DNA from: DAITAZ01 sp036824045
Lineage (GTDB): Bacteria > Pseudomonadota > Gammaproteobacteria > Burkholderiales > Rhodocyclaceae
Assembly (NCBI GenBank): GCA_036824045.1
Contig: DAITAZ010000017.1
Span: forward strand, 6,865 to 70,864
Direction of reading: 5' to 3'
DNA: 64,000 nucleotides
Part shown: positions 9,782 through 18,093 of the stretch, piece after piece
How the letters are laid out: every line of letters begins with the position of its first letter
Position numbering within the stretch: position 1 is the stretch's first letter
Program-made: the position numbers and the translations under genes
Notes under the pieces: generated by a model
What the model was told of the DNA's origin: nothing
Databases searched by the model: none
The model's input: only the letters and a program-made list of their open reading frames with translations

Positions 9782-11086
9782 ATGAACGACAAATTCGACG
9801 TCATCGTCGTCGGCGCCGGGCCCTCCGGCAACGCGGCGGCCTATACCGCGGCCAAGGCCGGGTTGTCGGTGCTGCAGATCGAGCGGGGGGAGTATCCCGG
9901 CTCCAAGAACGTGCAGGGCGCCATCCTGTACTCCGACGCGCTGGAAAAGCTGATCCCGGATTTCCGTGACGAAGCCCCCCTTGAGCGCCACATCATCGAG
10001 CAACGGATGTGGGTGCTCGACGATGAATCCTTCATCGGCACGCATTTCCGCAGCAACGATTACAACAAGCCGCCCTACAACCGCTACACCATCATCCGTG
10101 CCCAGTTCGACAAGTGGTTCTCCTCCAAGGTCAAGGAGGCCGGTGCCCTGGTGATCTGCGAAACCACCGTCGAGCAGTTGCTGATGGACGGCGACCGGGT
10201 GGTGGGCGTGCGGGTGGATCGGGAAGGCGGCGACGTGTTTGCCGACGTGGTGATCCTGGCCGACGGCGTCAATTCGACCCTGGCCCGCAAGGCCGGCTTC
10301 CACGGCGAGATCCAGGCCGGCAACGTGGCCCTGGCGGTGAAGGAAATCCTCTTCATGCCCCAGGAGACCATCGAGGCGCGCTTCAACGTCAAGGAAGGCG
10401 AAGGCGTGGTGATCGAGATGATCGGCAAGATCACCGACGGCATGATGGGCACCGGCTTTCTCTACACCAACGGCGATTCGCTCACCATCGGTGTCGGTTG
10501 CATGCTCTCCGACTTCAAGGAAAACCCCAACAAGACTTCGCCCTACACGCTGCTGGAGAAGATGAAGGCCCACCCTTCCATCGCGCCCCTGATCGAAGGC
10601 GGCGAGATGAAGGAGTACTGCGCCCACCTGATCCCGGAAGGCGGCTTCTACGCGGTACCCAAGGTGTATGGCCCGGGCTGGATGATCGTGGGCGACTCGG
10701 GTGGCTTCGTCAATGCGGTGCATCGCGAGGGCTCCAACCTGGCCATGACCACCGGGCGTCTGGCCGCCGAGACGGTGATCGAGGCCAAGGCCGCCGGCAA
10801 GGACATGAACGAGAAGACCCTGTCGGCCTACAAGGCCAAGCTGGACGACAGTTTTGTGATGAAGGACCTGCACAAGTACCGGGACATGCCGCAGGTTTTC
10901 CACAAGAACAACCAGTTCTTCACCAGTTATCCCGAACTGGTCAACAAGGCCGCCCAGACCATGCTGACCGTGGATGGCGTGGATAAGAAGACCAAGGAGA
11001 AGGCCATCTTCTCCAGCTTCAAGCGTACCCGCAGCCTGACCGGGCTGGTGGGGGATGCCGTCAAACTCTGGAGGGCCTTCCGATGA
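9782..11086 (+). CDS. fixC: FixC, ETF-quinone oxidoreductase-like flavoprotein
   Basis: 434 residues. The N-terminal Rossmann motif VVGAGPSGNAAA binds FAD, and the body matches the ETF-ubiquinone oxidoreductase/FixC family (segments SKNVQGAILYS, ADGVNSTLARKAG, GDSGGFVNAVHREGSNLAM). In the Fix complex FixC takes electrons from FixAB and with FixX passes them to quinone. ATG 9782 is used because the flavin motif starts at residue 8; the frame is open further upstream inside fixB but is not homologous there. Its stop overlaps the fixX start (ATGA). Confidence 0.95.
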   Translation: MNDKFDVIVVGAGPSGNAAAYTAAKAGLSVLQIERGEYPGSKNVQGAILYSDALEKLIPDFRDEAPLERHIIEQRMWVLDDESFIGTHFRSNDYNKPPYNRYTIIRAQFDKWFSSKVKEAGALVICETTVEQLLMDGDRVVGVRVDREGGDVFADVVILADGVNSTLARKAGFHGEIQAGNVALAVKEILFMPQETIEARFNVKEGEGVVIEMIGKITDGMMGTGFLYTNGDSLTIGVGCMLSDFKENPNKTSPYTLLEKMKAHPSIAPLIEGGEMKEYCAHLIPEGGFYAVPKVYGPGWMIVGDSGGFVNAVHREGSNLAMTTGRLAAETVIEAKAAGKDMNEKTLSAYKAKLDDSFVMKDLHKYRDMPQVFHKNNQFFTSYPELVNKAAQTMLTVDGVDKKTKEKAIFSSFKRTRSLTGLVGDAVKLWRAFR

Positions 11087-11379
11087 GCCTCGCTGTGAAC
11101 GTGGAAGAAAAGCTGTACCAGAACCGGTACAAGGTGGACCACGGTCGTCCCCACATCAAGATCAAGAACCCCGAGATCTGCCGCGACACCTGTGGCAGCC
11201 AGGCGTGCACCTACGTCTGCCCGGCCGCCTGCTACAAGACAGAAGGCAATGGCGCGGTCACCCTGATTACCGACGGCTGCCTGGAATGCGGAAGCTGCCG
11301 CGTGATCTGCACGGAGCACAGCAATGTGGCGTGGGAGTATCCCCGCGGCGGGCACGGCATCCTCTTCAAGTTCGGTTAA
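11083..11379 (+). CDS. fixX: FixX ferredoxin-like protein
   Basis: 98 residues with two cysteine clusters: C-x3-C-x4-C-x3-C-x3-C around residues 33-49, and GCLECGSCRVIC near residue 64. This is the [4Fe-4S] fold of FixX, the partner of FixC in the quinone branch. The ATGA overlap with fixC (11083-11086) shows translational coupling. The conserved NVAWEYPRGG tail of the family is present, so the protein is complete. Confidence 0.95.
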   Translation: MSLAVNVEEKLYQNRYKVDHGRPHIKIKNPEICRDTCGSQACTYVCPAACYKTEGNGAVTLITDGCLECGSCRVICTEHSNVAWEYPRGGHGILFKFG

Positions 11380-11388
11380 GGCAGGCTC

Positions 11389-11844
11389 ATGGACGACATT
11401 CATCTGTTCCTGGCCCATGCGATCCAGCTGGAAAAGGAAGCCGCAAGGCGTTACGAAGAACTGACCGCGGCGATGGGGACTGCGGGCAATCGGGAGGTGG
11501 AAGCCTTCTTCAAGGAAATGGCCCATTTCTCCCGCAAGCATCTGGCGGAGGCCATGGCCCGGGGTGGATTCCGGGTGGTGCCCCAGTTGCGCCCGGAGGA
11601 ATACCGTTGGCCCGAGGGCACCAGCCCCGAATCGGCCGCGTGGGAAGGTGTCGATGCCTTCATCGATGTGCCCGCAGCCCTGGAGCTGGCCCTGGAAGCG
11701 GAACGCCAGGGGCTGGCCTTCTACGCCACCATCGCCGCAACCACCAAGAATGTCCGGGTGCAACGGATGGCCCAGGAGTTCGCCGAGGAGGAATCGGAAC
11801 ACGTGACTGCGCTGGAGAAGTGGATCCAGAAAGTCTCCCCCTGA
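11389..11844 (+). CDS. ferritin-like diiron-fold protein
   Basis: 151 residues forming an apparent four-helix bundle with a duplicated pattern: LEKEAARRYEEL and FFKEMAHFSRKH in the first half, LALEAERQGLAFY and FAEEESEHVTAL in the second. The paired Glu and the E-x-x-H (ESEH) motif are those of rubrerythrin/ferritin-like proteins that bind a diiron site. The rubredoxin domain of rubrerythrin is absent. It lies 9 nt after fixX. A role in iron storage or oxygen/peroxide defence for nitrogenase is inferred from context only. Confidence 0.8.
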   Translation: MDDIHLFLAHAIQLEKEAARRYEELTAAMGTAGNREVEAFFKEMAHFSRKHLAEAMARGGFRVVPQLRPEEYRWPEGTSPESAAWEGVDAFIDVPAALELALEAERQGLAFYATIAATTKNVRVQRMAQEFAEEESEHVTALEKWIQKVSP

Positions 11845-11959
11845 TGTTCCGTCGGGCCGCGGGCGATCTGCGGTCCGGTTTTGCGTTGCCACAAGAACAA
11901 GGGCCGTGCGGTTCCGGCCGCACCCCGACCATCCCCACAAACCCTGACGGGAGAAGCAC

Positions 11960-12283
11960 ATGTCCAAACCTCAACGCCACGTGTTCGTCTGCAGCCAGCA
12001 ACGCCCCCCGGGGCACCCGCGCGGTTCCTGCGCGGCCAAGGGCTGCAACGAAGTGCTGCAAACCTTCTGGGCGGAACTGCAGAAGCGCAACGCCTGGGAC
12101 AAGATCGGCATCACCTACTCCGGCTGCCTGGGGCCCTGCGATCAGGGGCCCAACGTGCTCGTCTATCCGGAAGGGGTCTTGTACAACAAGGTGAGCAAGG
12201 ACGACGTGCTGGAGATTTTTGACAAGCACCTGGTGGGCGGCGAAGTGGTGGACCGCCTGGTTGCCCCGCCCAGCGTCTGGTGA
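11960..12283 (+). CDS. thioredoxin-like [2Fe-2S] ferredoxin
   Basis: 107 residues. Cysteines at 11, 24, 56 and 60 give C-x12-C and C-x3-C (CLGPC), the cluster ligands of the thioredoxin-fold ferredoxin family that includes the Azotobacter Shethna I protein and Clostridium/Aquifex 2Fe-2S ferredoxins. An extra Cys lies at 29. Family members in diazotrophs are linked to nitrogen fixation as electron carriers or protective partners of nitrogenase. The 115-nt gap before it shows no sigma-54 motif, so it is probably read from upstream. ATG 11960 has a GGGAGAAG ribosome-binding site. Confidence 0.88.
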   Translation: MSKPQRHVFVCSQQRPPGHPRGSCAAKGCNEVLQTFWAELQKRNAWDKIGITYSGCLGPCDQGPNVLVYPEGVLYNKVSKDDVLEIFDKHLVGGEVVDRLVAPPSVW

Positions 12284-12290
12284 GGATGCC

Positions 12291-12782
12291 ATGAACCTGA
12301 TGACCGGCCAGAGCGCTCAGGAACTCTTCGGGGGCACGGCGCCGCCCTCGGTGGCCAAACTGCTGCGGGAAGCCGCCGCCGCCCACGCCGATCCGGTGCG
12401 GGCCGAGGCCCTGCTGTGGAGCGCCAAGCTCGTGGCGCCCGAGTGCCTGCCGGTCTACTTCGCGCTGTACAAGTTCTACTTCTACAAGGGCCGCCTGGCA
12501 GAAGCCGAGCGTTGTGCCCGGGATGGTCTCCAAACGGCCGCCCGGGCCGCCGGCCTCGACAGCCACTGGAGTCGCGTGGCGGCGGGCGATGCGGATTTCA
12601 GCCAGAACGGCCCGGCCCGTTTCTGGCTGTTCACCCTGAAGGCCCTGGCCTTCATCCGCCTGCGTCGGGGCGACACCGCCGAGTCCGACGCCCTGCTGCG
12701 CCACTGCGCCAAACTCGATCCCCACGATCAAACCGGCGCCAGCGTGATCCGCAGCTTGCGCCAGGGGAGCGCAGGCAAGTAA
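12291..12782 (+). CDS. TPR-like helical protein at the end of the nif block
   Basis: 163 residues. The region from about 28 to 85 reads as tetratricopeptide-type helices (AEALLWSAKLVAPECLPVYF, then YKGRLAEAERCARDGL), and a second pair occurs near 105-140 (LKALAFIRLRRGDTAESDALL). Such proteins act as protein-protein scaffolds. It starts 7 nt after the ferredoxin stop and ends just before a strong hairpin, so it is the last gene of the nif-linked transcript. No specific function can be assigned. Confidence 0.75.
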   Translation: MNLMTGQSAQELFGGTAPPSVAKLLREAAAAHADPVRAEALLWSAKLVAPECLPVYFALYKFYFYKGRLAEAERCARDGLQTAARAAGLDSHWSRVAAGDADFSQNGPARFWLFTLKALAFIRLRRGDTAESDALLRHCAKLDPHDQTGASVIRSLRQGSAGK

Positions 12783-12813
12783 GCGGCCCGCGAGTTCCGC
12801 GCAGCCCATGAAA

Positions 12814-12835
12814 AAGGCCCGCACCTGCGGGCCTT
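12814..12835. terminator. bidirectional terminator-like hairpin
   Basis: A near-perfect inverted repeat AAGGCCCGCA / TGCGGGCCTT with a tiny loop, flanked by A-rich sequence on the left. It separates the convergent nif-linked TPR gene and ppk2, and could stop transcription from either side. Confidence 0.7.
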
Positions 12836-12864
12836 GGCGTTTGCTGCGAGGGGCGCGCCCGCGC

Positions 12865-14067
12865 TTACAGCAGCGCCGATACCTGCTTTTCGCCCCGCTC
12901 GTACACCACATGGGCGCGGCCTACCAGCAGCGGATCGATGGTGCCGATGCGTTCCGCGTCTTTTTTGGCGTAGTGCAGCTTGTGCAGGATGTAGCGCATG
13001 GCGTTGAGGCGCGCGCGCTTCTTGCAGTTGCTCTTGATCACCGTCCACGGCGAGTCCGCCGTGTCGGTGTAGAAGAACATGGCTTCCTTGGCCTTGGTGT
13101 AGTCGTCCCATTTGTCCAGGGACGCCATGTCGATGGGGCTCAGTTTCCACTGCTTGAGCGGGTGTACCTTGCGCTCCTTGAAGCGGCGGCGCTGTTCCTC
13201 GCGGCTGACGCTGAACCAGAACTTGATCAGGTGGATGCCGCTGCGCACCAGGTTGCGCTCGAACTCGGGGCACTGGCGCATGAACTCGTCGTACTCCTCG
13301 TTGCTGCAAAAACCCATCACCCGCTCCACCCCGGCCCGGTTGTACCAGGAACGGTCGAAGAGGACGATCTCGCCGTGGGAGGGCAGATGCTGCACGTAAC
13401 GCTGGAAATACCACTGGCCGCGTTCCACGTCGGTGGGTTTTTCCAGCGCCACCACCCGGGCACCCCGGGGGTTCAGGTGCTCCATGAAGCGCTTGATCGT
13501 GCCCCCCTTGCCCGCGGCGTCCCGCCCTTCGAACAGGATCACCACCCGCTGCCCGGTTTCCTTGACCCAGGCCTGGAGCTTGAGCAGTTCCATCTGCAGG
13601 CGGTACTTCTGCTTCTCGTAGTTCTTGCGGGACATCAGGTTCTTGTAGGGGTAGCCTCCGGTACGCCAGTCCGACGACAGTTCATCGTCCGGCCTGATCG
13701 GCAGCTTCCCGGTTTCCGGCGCATGGCGCAGCAGTGCGTGGCGCAGTGCCTGGATGTCGTCCGGCGAGGCGCCCTTGAGCACGGCCGTCAGTTCGTCGGC
13801 GAGCTGAGTGTCTTCACTGCGGCTCGGATCGGCGAGGATTTCCTTGATCGCGGTGACCTTGGATTGCTGGGCAGCGCTGGTGCGGTCTTCCACCGCGTAA
13901 CGCTCCATGGCCTCGGGCGAGCTGGTGGGGCCGGTGTCGCCTTGGGCCGTGGCGCGAGGGCGCTTGCTGCCCGTACCGGCGGCCGCGCCGTTGGTACGGC
14001 GGCGGCTGGCTGCTTTGGCAGCGGTGGGAGGGGGTGTCTCGGCAGTGTCGGGTTTGTTCTCTTCCAT
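12865..14067 (-). CDS. ppk2: polyphosphate kinase 2
   Basis: 400 residues. The PPK2 catalytic domain (about 130-390) has Walker A FEGRDAAGKGG near residue 179, the lid/Walker B segment EIVLFDRSWYNRAGVERVMGF and the C-terminal SPWTVIKSNCKKRARLN. The enzyme transfers phosphate between polyphosphate and nucleotides. The first 110 residues are a low-complexity Ala/Thr/Pro/Arg-rich extension followed by a helical stretch, longer than in many PPK2s. The start at 14067 is supported by AGGAGAA 6 nt upstream; a longer frame to 14181 lacks one. It is monocistronic, convergent with the nif block. Confidence 0.92.
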   Translation of the reverse strand: MEENKPDTAETPPPTAAKAASRRRTNGAAAGTGSKRPRATAQGDTGPTSSPEAMERYAVEDRTSAAQQSKVTAIKEILADPSRSEDTQLADELTAVLKGASPDDIQALRHALLRHAPETGKLPIRPDDELSSDWRTGGYPYKNLMSRKNYEKQKYRLQMELLKLQAWVKETGQRVVILFEGRDAAGKGGTIKRFMEHLNPRGARVVALEKPTDVERGQWYFQRYVQHLPSHGEIVLFDRSWYNRAGVERVMGFCSNEEYDEFMRQCPEFERNLVRSGIHLIKFWFSVSREEQRRRFKERKVHPLKQWKLSPIDMASLDKWDDYTKAKEAMFFYTDTADSPWTVIKSNCKKRARLNAMRYILHKLHYAKKDAERIGTIDPLLVGRAHVVYERGEKQVSALL

Positions 14068-14274
14068 GCGGTTCTCCTGTGCTGAATTCTGTGTGCAACA
14101 AAACGCCCCGATCGTCCGCCCGGCCTTGCCACTCAAGGGCAAAACCCTGCTTTCCATCGGAGGCGCATTGCCACCTTTCATCTCACCTGCATCTTAAGAC
14201 TAATCCTCCCCGAACCTCCGATTACTGAGATTTCTCAAGCTTTCGCGCCGGGTTGGCCGCCCCCGGCAGGTGGT

Positions 14275-14288
14275 TTGATCATCATCAA
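14275..14288 (+). promoter_or_regulatory. FNR/ANR-type box upstream of cytochrome c
   Basis: TTGAT-catc-ATCAA, a perfect match to the FNR/ANR consensus TTGAT-N4-ATCAA. It lies 81 bp upstream of the cytochrome c ATG. If centred at -41.5, transcription would start near 14323, with TAGTGT (14311-14316) as a plausible -10. The remainder of the 301-bp gap 14068-14368 shows nothing else I can name. Confidence 0.75.
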
Positions 14289-14368
14289 GCGCGGGGTCTT
14301 AGCCTATCGCTAGTGTTCGCCGTAATATAGGAAACGAGGGTGCATTTTGAAACTTTGGAGAATCCGAT

Positions 14369-14752
14369 ATGAAGAGTCTTATTTCTGCTGCCACCCTGGC
14401 TGCGCTCTCGCTGGGTCTTGCCCAGACGGCCTTGGCGGCGCCGGGCGACGATGCCGAGATGAAGCAGCTGGCCGCCAAGAGCGGGTGCGTCGCCTGCCAT
14501 AGCATCGAGCCTGGTGCCAAGGGCCCCGAGGGCCTGGCTCCCGTTGGACCGGCCTGGAAAGACGTGGCCGCCAAGTACAAGGGGGACAAAGCTGCCCAGG
14601 ACCGGCTGACCAAGACGGTATTGCAGGGGTCCAACCCCTACGATAGCCACTGGAAGGGCAAGGCCAGCGGTTTGGCCATGCCGCCCAATGCGGTGGCCAT
14701 CACCGAGCCCGACGCTCGCAAACTGGTGGGCTGGATCCTCGGTCTGAAGTGA
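14369..14752 (+). CDS. periplasmic class I cytochrome c (c551-type)
   Basis: 127 residues with a cleavable signal peptide (MKSLISAATLAALSLGLAQTALAA, cut after about residue 24). One heme site, CVACH, lies near residue 40, and a Met axial ligand sits in GLAMPPNAV near residue 103. Size and pattern fit the small cytochrome c551/c5-type electron carriers of denitrifying or microaerobic respiration. The perfect FNR-type box upstream suggests induction under low oxygen. Confidence 0.88.
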   Translation: MKSLISAATLAALSLGLAQTALAAPGDDAEMKQLAAKSGCVACHSIEPGAKGPEGLAPVGPAWKDVAAKYKGDKAAQDRLTKTVLQGSNPYDSHWKGKASGLAMPPNAVAITEPDARKLVGWILGLK

Positions 14753-14801
14753 TCTAAGCCTGCCCCGGGCGCGGGTTTGGCGCTGTGATACAGTGTCCGC
14801 C

Positions 14802-15887
14802 ATGCCCAAACCAGTATCTCCTGCCTGCCTGCAAGACGACCCCGGCCCCGCCTTGGCCGGGAGCGGCTTTCCCCCCGCCGCGACCGATTCCGATCCCGCT
14901 CTGGTGCCCCCGTTTGCCGGCCTTGATCCGGACTGCGTCCTCGGTGCGCTGGAAAGTGTCGGCTTCATTCCGGACGGGCGCCTCCTTGCCCTCAACAGTT
15001 TCGAGAACCGGGTCTATCAGATCTGGCTCGACGACGGGCCTGCCCCCATGGTGGTGGTCAAGTTCTATCGCCCGCACCGCTGGAGCGATGCCGCCATCCT
15101 CGAAGAGCACGCGTTCTCCCATGAGCTGGACCAACGGGAAATTCCCGTCGTTGCGCCCATCCGCCTGGGGGAAGGCGGTACCCTCAATTGTCACAGGGGG
15201 TTCCGCTTTGCCGTGTTTCCGCGCCGGGGGGGCCGCGCGCCGGAACTGGATGCACCGGAAACGCTAGAGTGGATGGGCCGTTTCATCGGGCGCATCCACG
15301 CGGTCGGAGCCCTGGCGCGCTACCAGGCCCGGCCGACGCTGGATATCGCCAGCTTTGGCCACGAACCCCGGGACTGGTTGCTCGCCCACGATTTCATCCC
15401 GCCGGAACTCCTTGCGCCGTGGCGTGCGGCGGTGGATCTGGCCCTGGAGGGGGTGGAGCGCTGTTTCGAGCGGGCGGGCGATGTGGCTCACCTGCGGCTG
15501 CATGGAGACTGCCACCCGGGCAACGTGCTGTGGACCGACCAGGGCCCGCATTTCGTGGATCTGGACGACAGCCGGATGGGACCGGCGATCCAGGATCTGT
15601 GGATGCTCCTCTCCGGAGATCGCGCTGCCATGCAGCGCCAGTTGGCCGACGTGCTGGCCGGGTACGAGGATTTCTGCGATTTCGACACGCGGGAACTGCA
15701 CCTGCTCGAAGCCCTGCGTACCTTGCGCCTGATCCATTACTCCGCCTGGCTGGCCCGCCGCTGGCACGACCCGGCTTTTCCCGCTGCTTTCCCCTGGTTT
15801 AACACCCAGCGCTACTGGCAGGACCGCATCCTCGAGTTGCGGGAGCAGATTGCCCTCCTGGACGAACCCCCTCTCTGGTCCCGCTGA
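14802..15887 (+). CDS. srkA: SrkA/YihE-type stress-response kinase
   Basis: 361 residues of the choline/aminoglycoside-kinase fold. Diagnostic segments are SFENRVYQ near residue 66, VVVKFYRPHRWS with the ATP-binding Lys near 90, LHGDCHPGNVLW (the catalytic HGDxHxxN loop) near 235, and FVDLDDSRMGPAIQD (metal-binding DLDD). These match SrkA (RdoA/YihE), a Ser/Thr kinase of stress survival. The N-terminal 35 residues are poorly conserved and Pro-rich. ATG 14802 is preferred; a GTG 9 nt upstream is in frame. Confidence 0.87.
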   Translation: MPKPVSPACLQDDPGPALAGSGFPPAATDSDPALVPPFAGLDPDCVLGALESVGFIPDGRLLALNSFENRVYQIWLDDGPAPMVVVKFYRPHRWSDAAILEEHAFSHELDQREIPVVAPIRLGEGGTLNCHRGFRFAVFPRRGGRAPELDAPETLEWMGRFIGRIHAVGALARYQARPTLDIASFGHEPRDWLLAHDFIPPELLAPWRAAVDLALEGVERCFERAGDVAHLRLHGDCHPGNVLWTDQGPHFVDLDDSRMGPAIQDLWMLLSGDRAAMQRQLADVLAGYEDFCDFDTRELHLLEALRTLRLIHYSAWLARRWHDPAFPAAFPWFNTQRYWQDRILELREQIALLDEPPLWSR

Positions 15888-15988
15888 CCCGCGCCCCTCG
15901 TCCGCATGACCCTCCGGGGGCCAGGGGCTTATTCCTGAATTGCCTTTCTGGGCGGCGTTTTTATTCTTTTTTTGACTGAGAATATGAG

Positions 15989-16020
15989 CGCCGGGCGCTG
16001 CTCCCGCCCCGGCGGTTTTT
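15989..16020 (+). terminator. intrinsic terminator after srkA
   Basis: Inverted repeat CGCCGGG / CCCGGCG with a 12-nt loop, followed by TTTTT. It lies about 100 bp after the srkA stop and 46 bp before the next gene. A TATACT just after it (16022-16027) could be the -10 of the following gene. Confidence 0.65.
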
Positions 16021-16065
16021 CTATACTCCGCCGCATCGCAACAATCACCCCGAGGATCCCTGGCC

Positions 16066-16842
16066 ATGGCCAAGATCGGCACCGAGCGCGTACTCAGCGT
16101 GCACCATTGGAACGACACGCTGTTCAGCTTCAAGACCACCCGCGATCCGGCCATCCGTTTCGAGAATGGCCACTTCGTGATGATTGGGCTGGAGGTCGGC
16201 GGACGGCCGCTGATGCGCGCCTACAGCATCGCCAGCGCCAACTACGAAGAACACCTGGAATTCTTCAGCATCAAGGTGCCCAATGGCCCGCTCACCTCCC
16301 GGTTGCAGAACCTGCAGCCCGGTGACGTGATTCTGGTGAGCCGCAAGCCCACCGGCACCCTCACCATCCACGATCTGCTGCCGGGCAAGCATCTGTACCT
16401 CTTTGCCACCGGCACCGGGCTCGCGCCCTTCATGAGCATCATCCACGACCCGGAAACCTACGAGCGGTTCGAAAAGGTCGTCCTCTTCCACGGCGTACGC
16501 CAGGTGTCGGAGCTCGCCTACCGCGACTACATCTCCAGCCATCTGCCGCAGAACGAGTACCTGGGTGAGGAAATCCGCAACAAGCTGATCTATTACCCCA
16601 CCGTGACCCGGGAAGCCTTCGAGAACCAGGGCCGCCTCACCGAGCTGCTGGAAAGCGGCAAGCTCTTTCAGGACATCGGGCTGCCTCCCCTGGATCCGGC
16701 GGTGGATCGGGCCATGATCTGCGGCAGCCCGGCCATGCTGGCCGACACCAGCGCCATGCTCGACGCCCGCGGTTTCAAGATCTCCCCCCATATCGGGGCG
16801 CCGGGCGACTACGTGATCGAGCGGGCCTTCGTCGACAAGTGA
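16066..16842 (+). CDS. fpr: ferredoxin-NADP(+) reductase
   Basis: 258 residues. The FAD domain contains RAYSIASANYE (the RxYS flavin motif, near residue 51) and the NADP domain begins with LFATGTGLAPFMSI near residue 121; the C-terminus ends YVIERAFVDK, as in Fpr of proteobacteria. It exchanges electrons between NADPH and ferredoxin/flavodoxin in the cytoplasm, with roles in oxidative stress and possibly in supplying reductant to the many ferredoxins in this window. The 3' end overlaps the convergent acpH-like gene by 34 nt. Confidence 0.93.
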   Translation: MAKIGTERVLSVHHWNDTLFSFKTTRDPAIRFENGHFVMIGLEVGGRPLMRAYSIASANYEEHLEFFSIKVPNGPLTSRLQNLQPGDVILVSRKPTGTLTIHDLLPGKHLYLFATGTGLAPFMSIIHDPETYERFEKVVLFHGVRQVSELAYRDYISSHLPQNEYLGEEIRNKLIYYPTVTREAFENQGRLTELLESGKLFQDIGLPPLDPAVDRAMICGSPAMLADTSAMLDARGFKISPHIGAPGDYVIERAFVDK

Positions 16843-17420
16843 TCGGCCCGCGCCCGGGCAAAGGCCCGGGCATCCCGGATGAAGTGCTGAAAGTCCGCCT
16901 CGAAGCCGGCTTCATCCGCCAGCAGTTCCTCCAGGCCACCGGCCAGCGGATTGGGCCGGCGCAGGCGGTGGACGGCCATCCGTTCCAGCGCCAGGGCGAT
17001 GCTGCGCCCCTCGGCGTAGGAGGCCAGCCAGTTGTTCCGGCGCATGGCGGGCAGGATGAGTGTCAGGCGCTCCGGCAGCAGGGGCGCATGGTCTTCCAGC
17101 AGCGTGTAGGCCGCATCGGCGAATGCTTCCAGTGGCGCCGGGTGGAAGCGCTCCCAGCTGCGGGCGAGCAGATGGTCGTAGAACATGTCCACCAGGATGC
17201 CCGCGTAGCGTCGACGCGGCGGGCTGACGCGCTCCCGGCTGCGGCGGAAGGCCGGGTGGGTGTCGGCGAAACTGTCGATCTGCCGGTGTAGCGCCACCCC
17301 TGCCGCTACTGCCTCGGGCAGGCCCGCGGGCAGCGGGCCTTTCACGAAATCACCCATCAGTCCGCCCAGTCGCAGGGCGTCGTTGTCTCCCGCCAGAAAA
17401 GCATGGGCCAGGTAGTTCAT
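16809..17420 (-). CDS. acpH: acyl-carrier-protein phosphodiesterase
   Basis: 203 residues of the AcpH (DUF479) HD-like family: MNYLAHAFLAG start, GGLMGDFVKG near residue 23, HRQIDSFADTHPAF (metal-binding His/Asp) near 50, and FYDHLLARSW near 85. It removes the phosphopantetheine arm from ACP. The start at 17420 is set by the conserved MNYLAH N-terminus. It is divergent from a LysE-family gene 37 bp away and overlaps fpr tail-to-tail. Confidence 0.88.
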   Translation of the reverse strand: MNYLAHAFLAGDNDALRLGGLMGDFVKGPLPAGLPEAVAAGVALHRQIDSFADTHPAFRRSRERVSPPRRRYAGILVDMFYDHLLARSWERFHPAPLEAFADAAYTLLEDHAPLLPERLTLILPAMRRNNWLASYAEGRSIALALERMAVHRLRRPNPLAGGLEELLADEAGFEADFQHFIRDARAFARARADHLSTKARSIT

Positions 17421-17456
17421 ACTTAGTGCTTTCAGTTTCTTAGCCGGAGCAAGCCC

Positions 17457-18080
17457 GTGGATGCCATCAACTGGCCGCTGTACCTCACCGCCGTTGTCCT
17501 GCTTACCCTGACGCCGGGGCCGGACATGCTGTACGTGATCTCCCGCGGGCTGGCGGAGGGCCGGCGCAGCGGCGTGGTGTCGGCCATGGGGCTGACGCTG
17601 GGGGTATTGTCCCACGCTCTGCTGGCAGCCTTTGGGGTGAGCGCCCTGTTGCTCGCTTCGGAAATGGCGTTCGTCGCCCTCAAGCTGGCGGGGGCCGCCT
17701 ACCTCTTTTATCTGGGGGTCAAGATGCTGCGGGCGGGCGGCGGGTTCGCCGTGCCGGCCGATGGCGCGGCGCCCACGGGCAGTGCCTTTTGGCAGGGGGC
17801 GGTGTCAGCGCTGCTCAATCCCAAGCTGGCGCTGTTCTTCTTTGCCTTCCTGCCCCAGTTCGTGCCCGCCGGCAGTGCTGCTCCGGTGCGGGACATGCTG
17901 GTGCTGGGCATCACGTTCGCCGTTGTGGCCATTCCCATCCAGGCGGCGTTCGGTTTTTTCGCCGGCAGCCTGTCGGGTTGGCTGCGGCGTACGCCCCAGG
18001 CCTCGGGCCGGGTGACGAAGGTGGCGGGGGCCTTGCTCGTACTGCTGGGCGTGCGCCTGCTGTTTGCCCAACGCAGTTGA
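17457..18080 (+). CDS. LysE/RhtB-family amino-acid exporter
   Basis: 207 residues with about six membrane segments. The family signature TPGPDMLYVISRGLAEGRRSG lies at residues 18-38 and NPKLALFFFAFLPQF near 122. GTG 17457 is the start because no in-frame ATG precedes the first membrane helix. Such proteins export homoserine, threonine or other amino acids; the substrate here is unknown. It is one of three LysE-family genes between 17 and 29 kb. Confidence 0.85.
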   Translation: MDAINWPLYLTAVVLLTLTPGPDMLYVISRGLAEGRRSGVVSAMGLTLGVLSHALLAAFGVSALLLASEMAFVALKLAGAAYLFYLGVKMLRAGGGFAVPADGAAPTGSAFWQGAVSALLNPKLALFFFAFLPQFVPAGSAAPVRDMLVLGITFAVVAIPIQAAFGFFAGSLSGWLRRTPQASGRVTKVAGALLVLLGVRLLFAQRS

Positions 18081-18093
18081 TGGAGCGGCTGGC

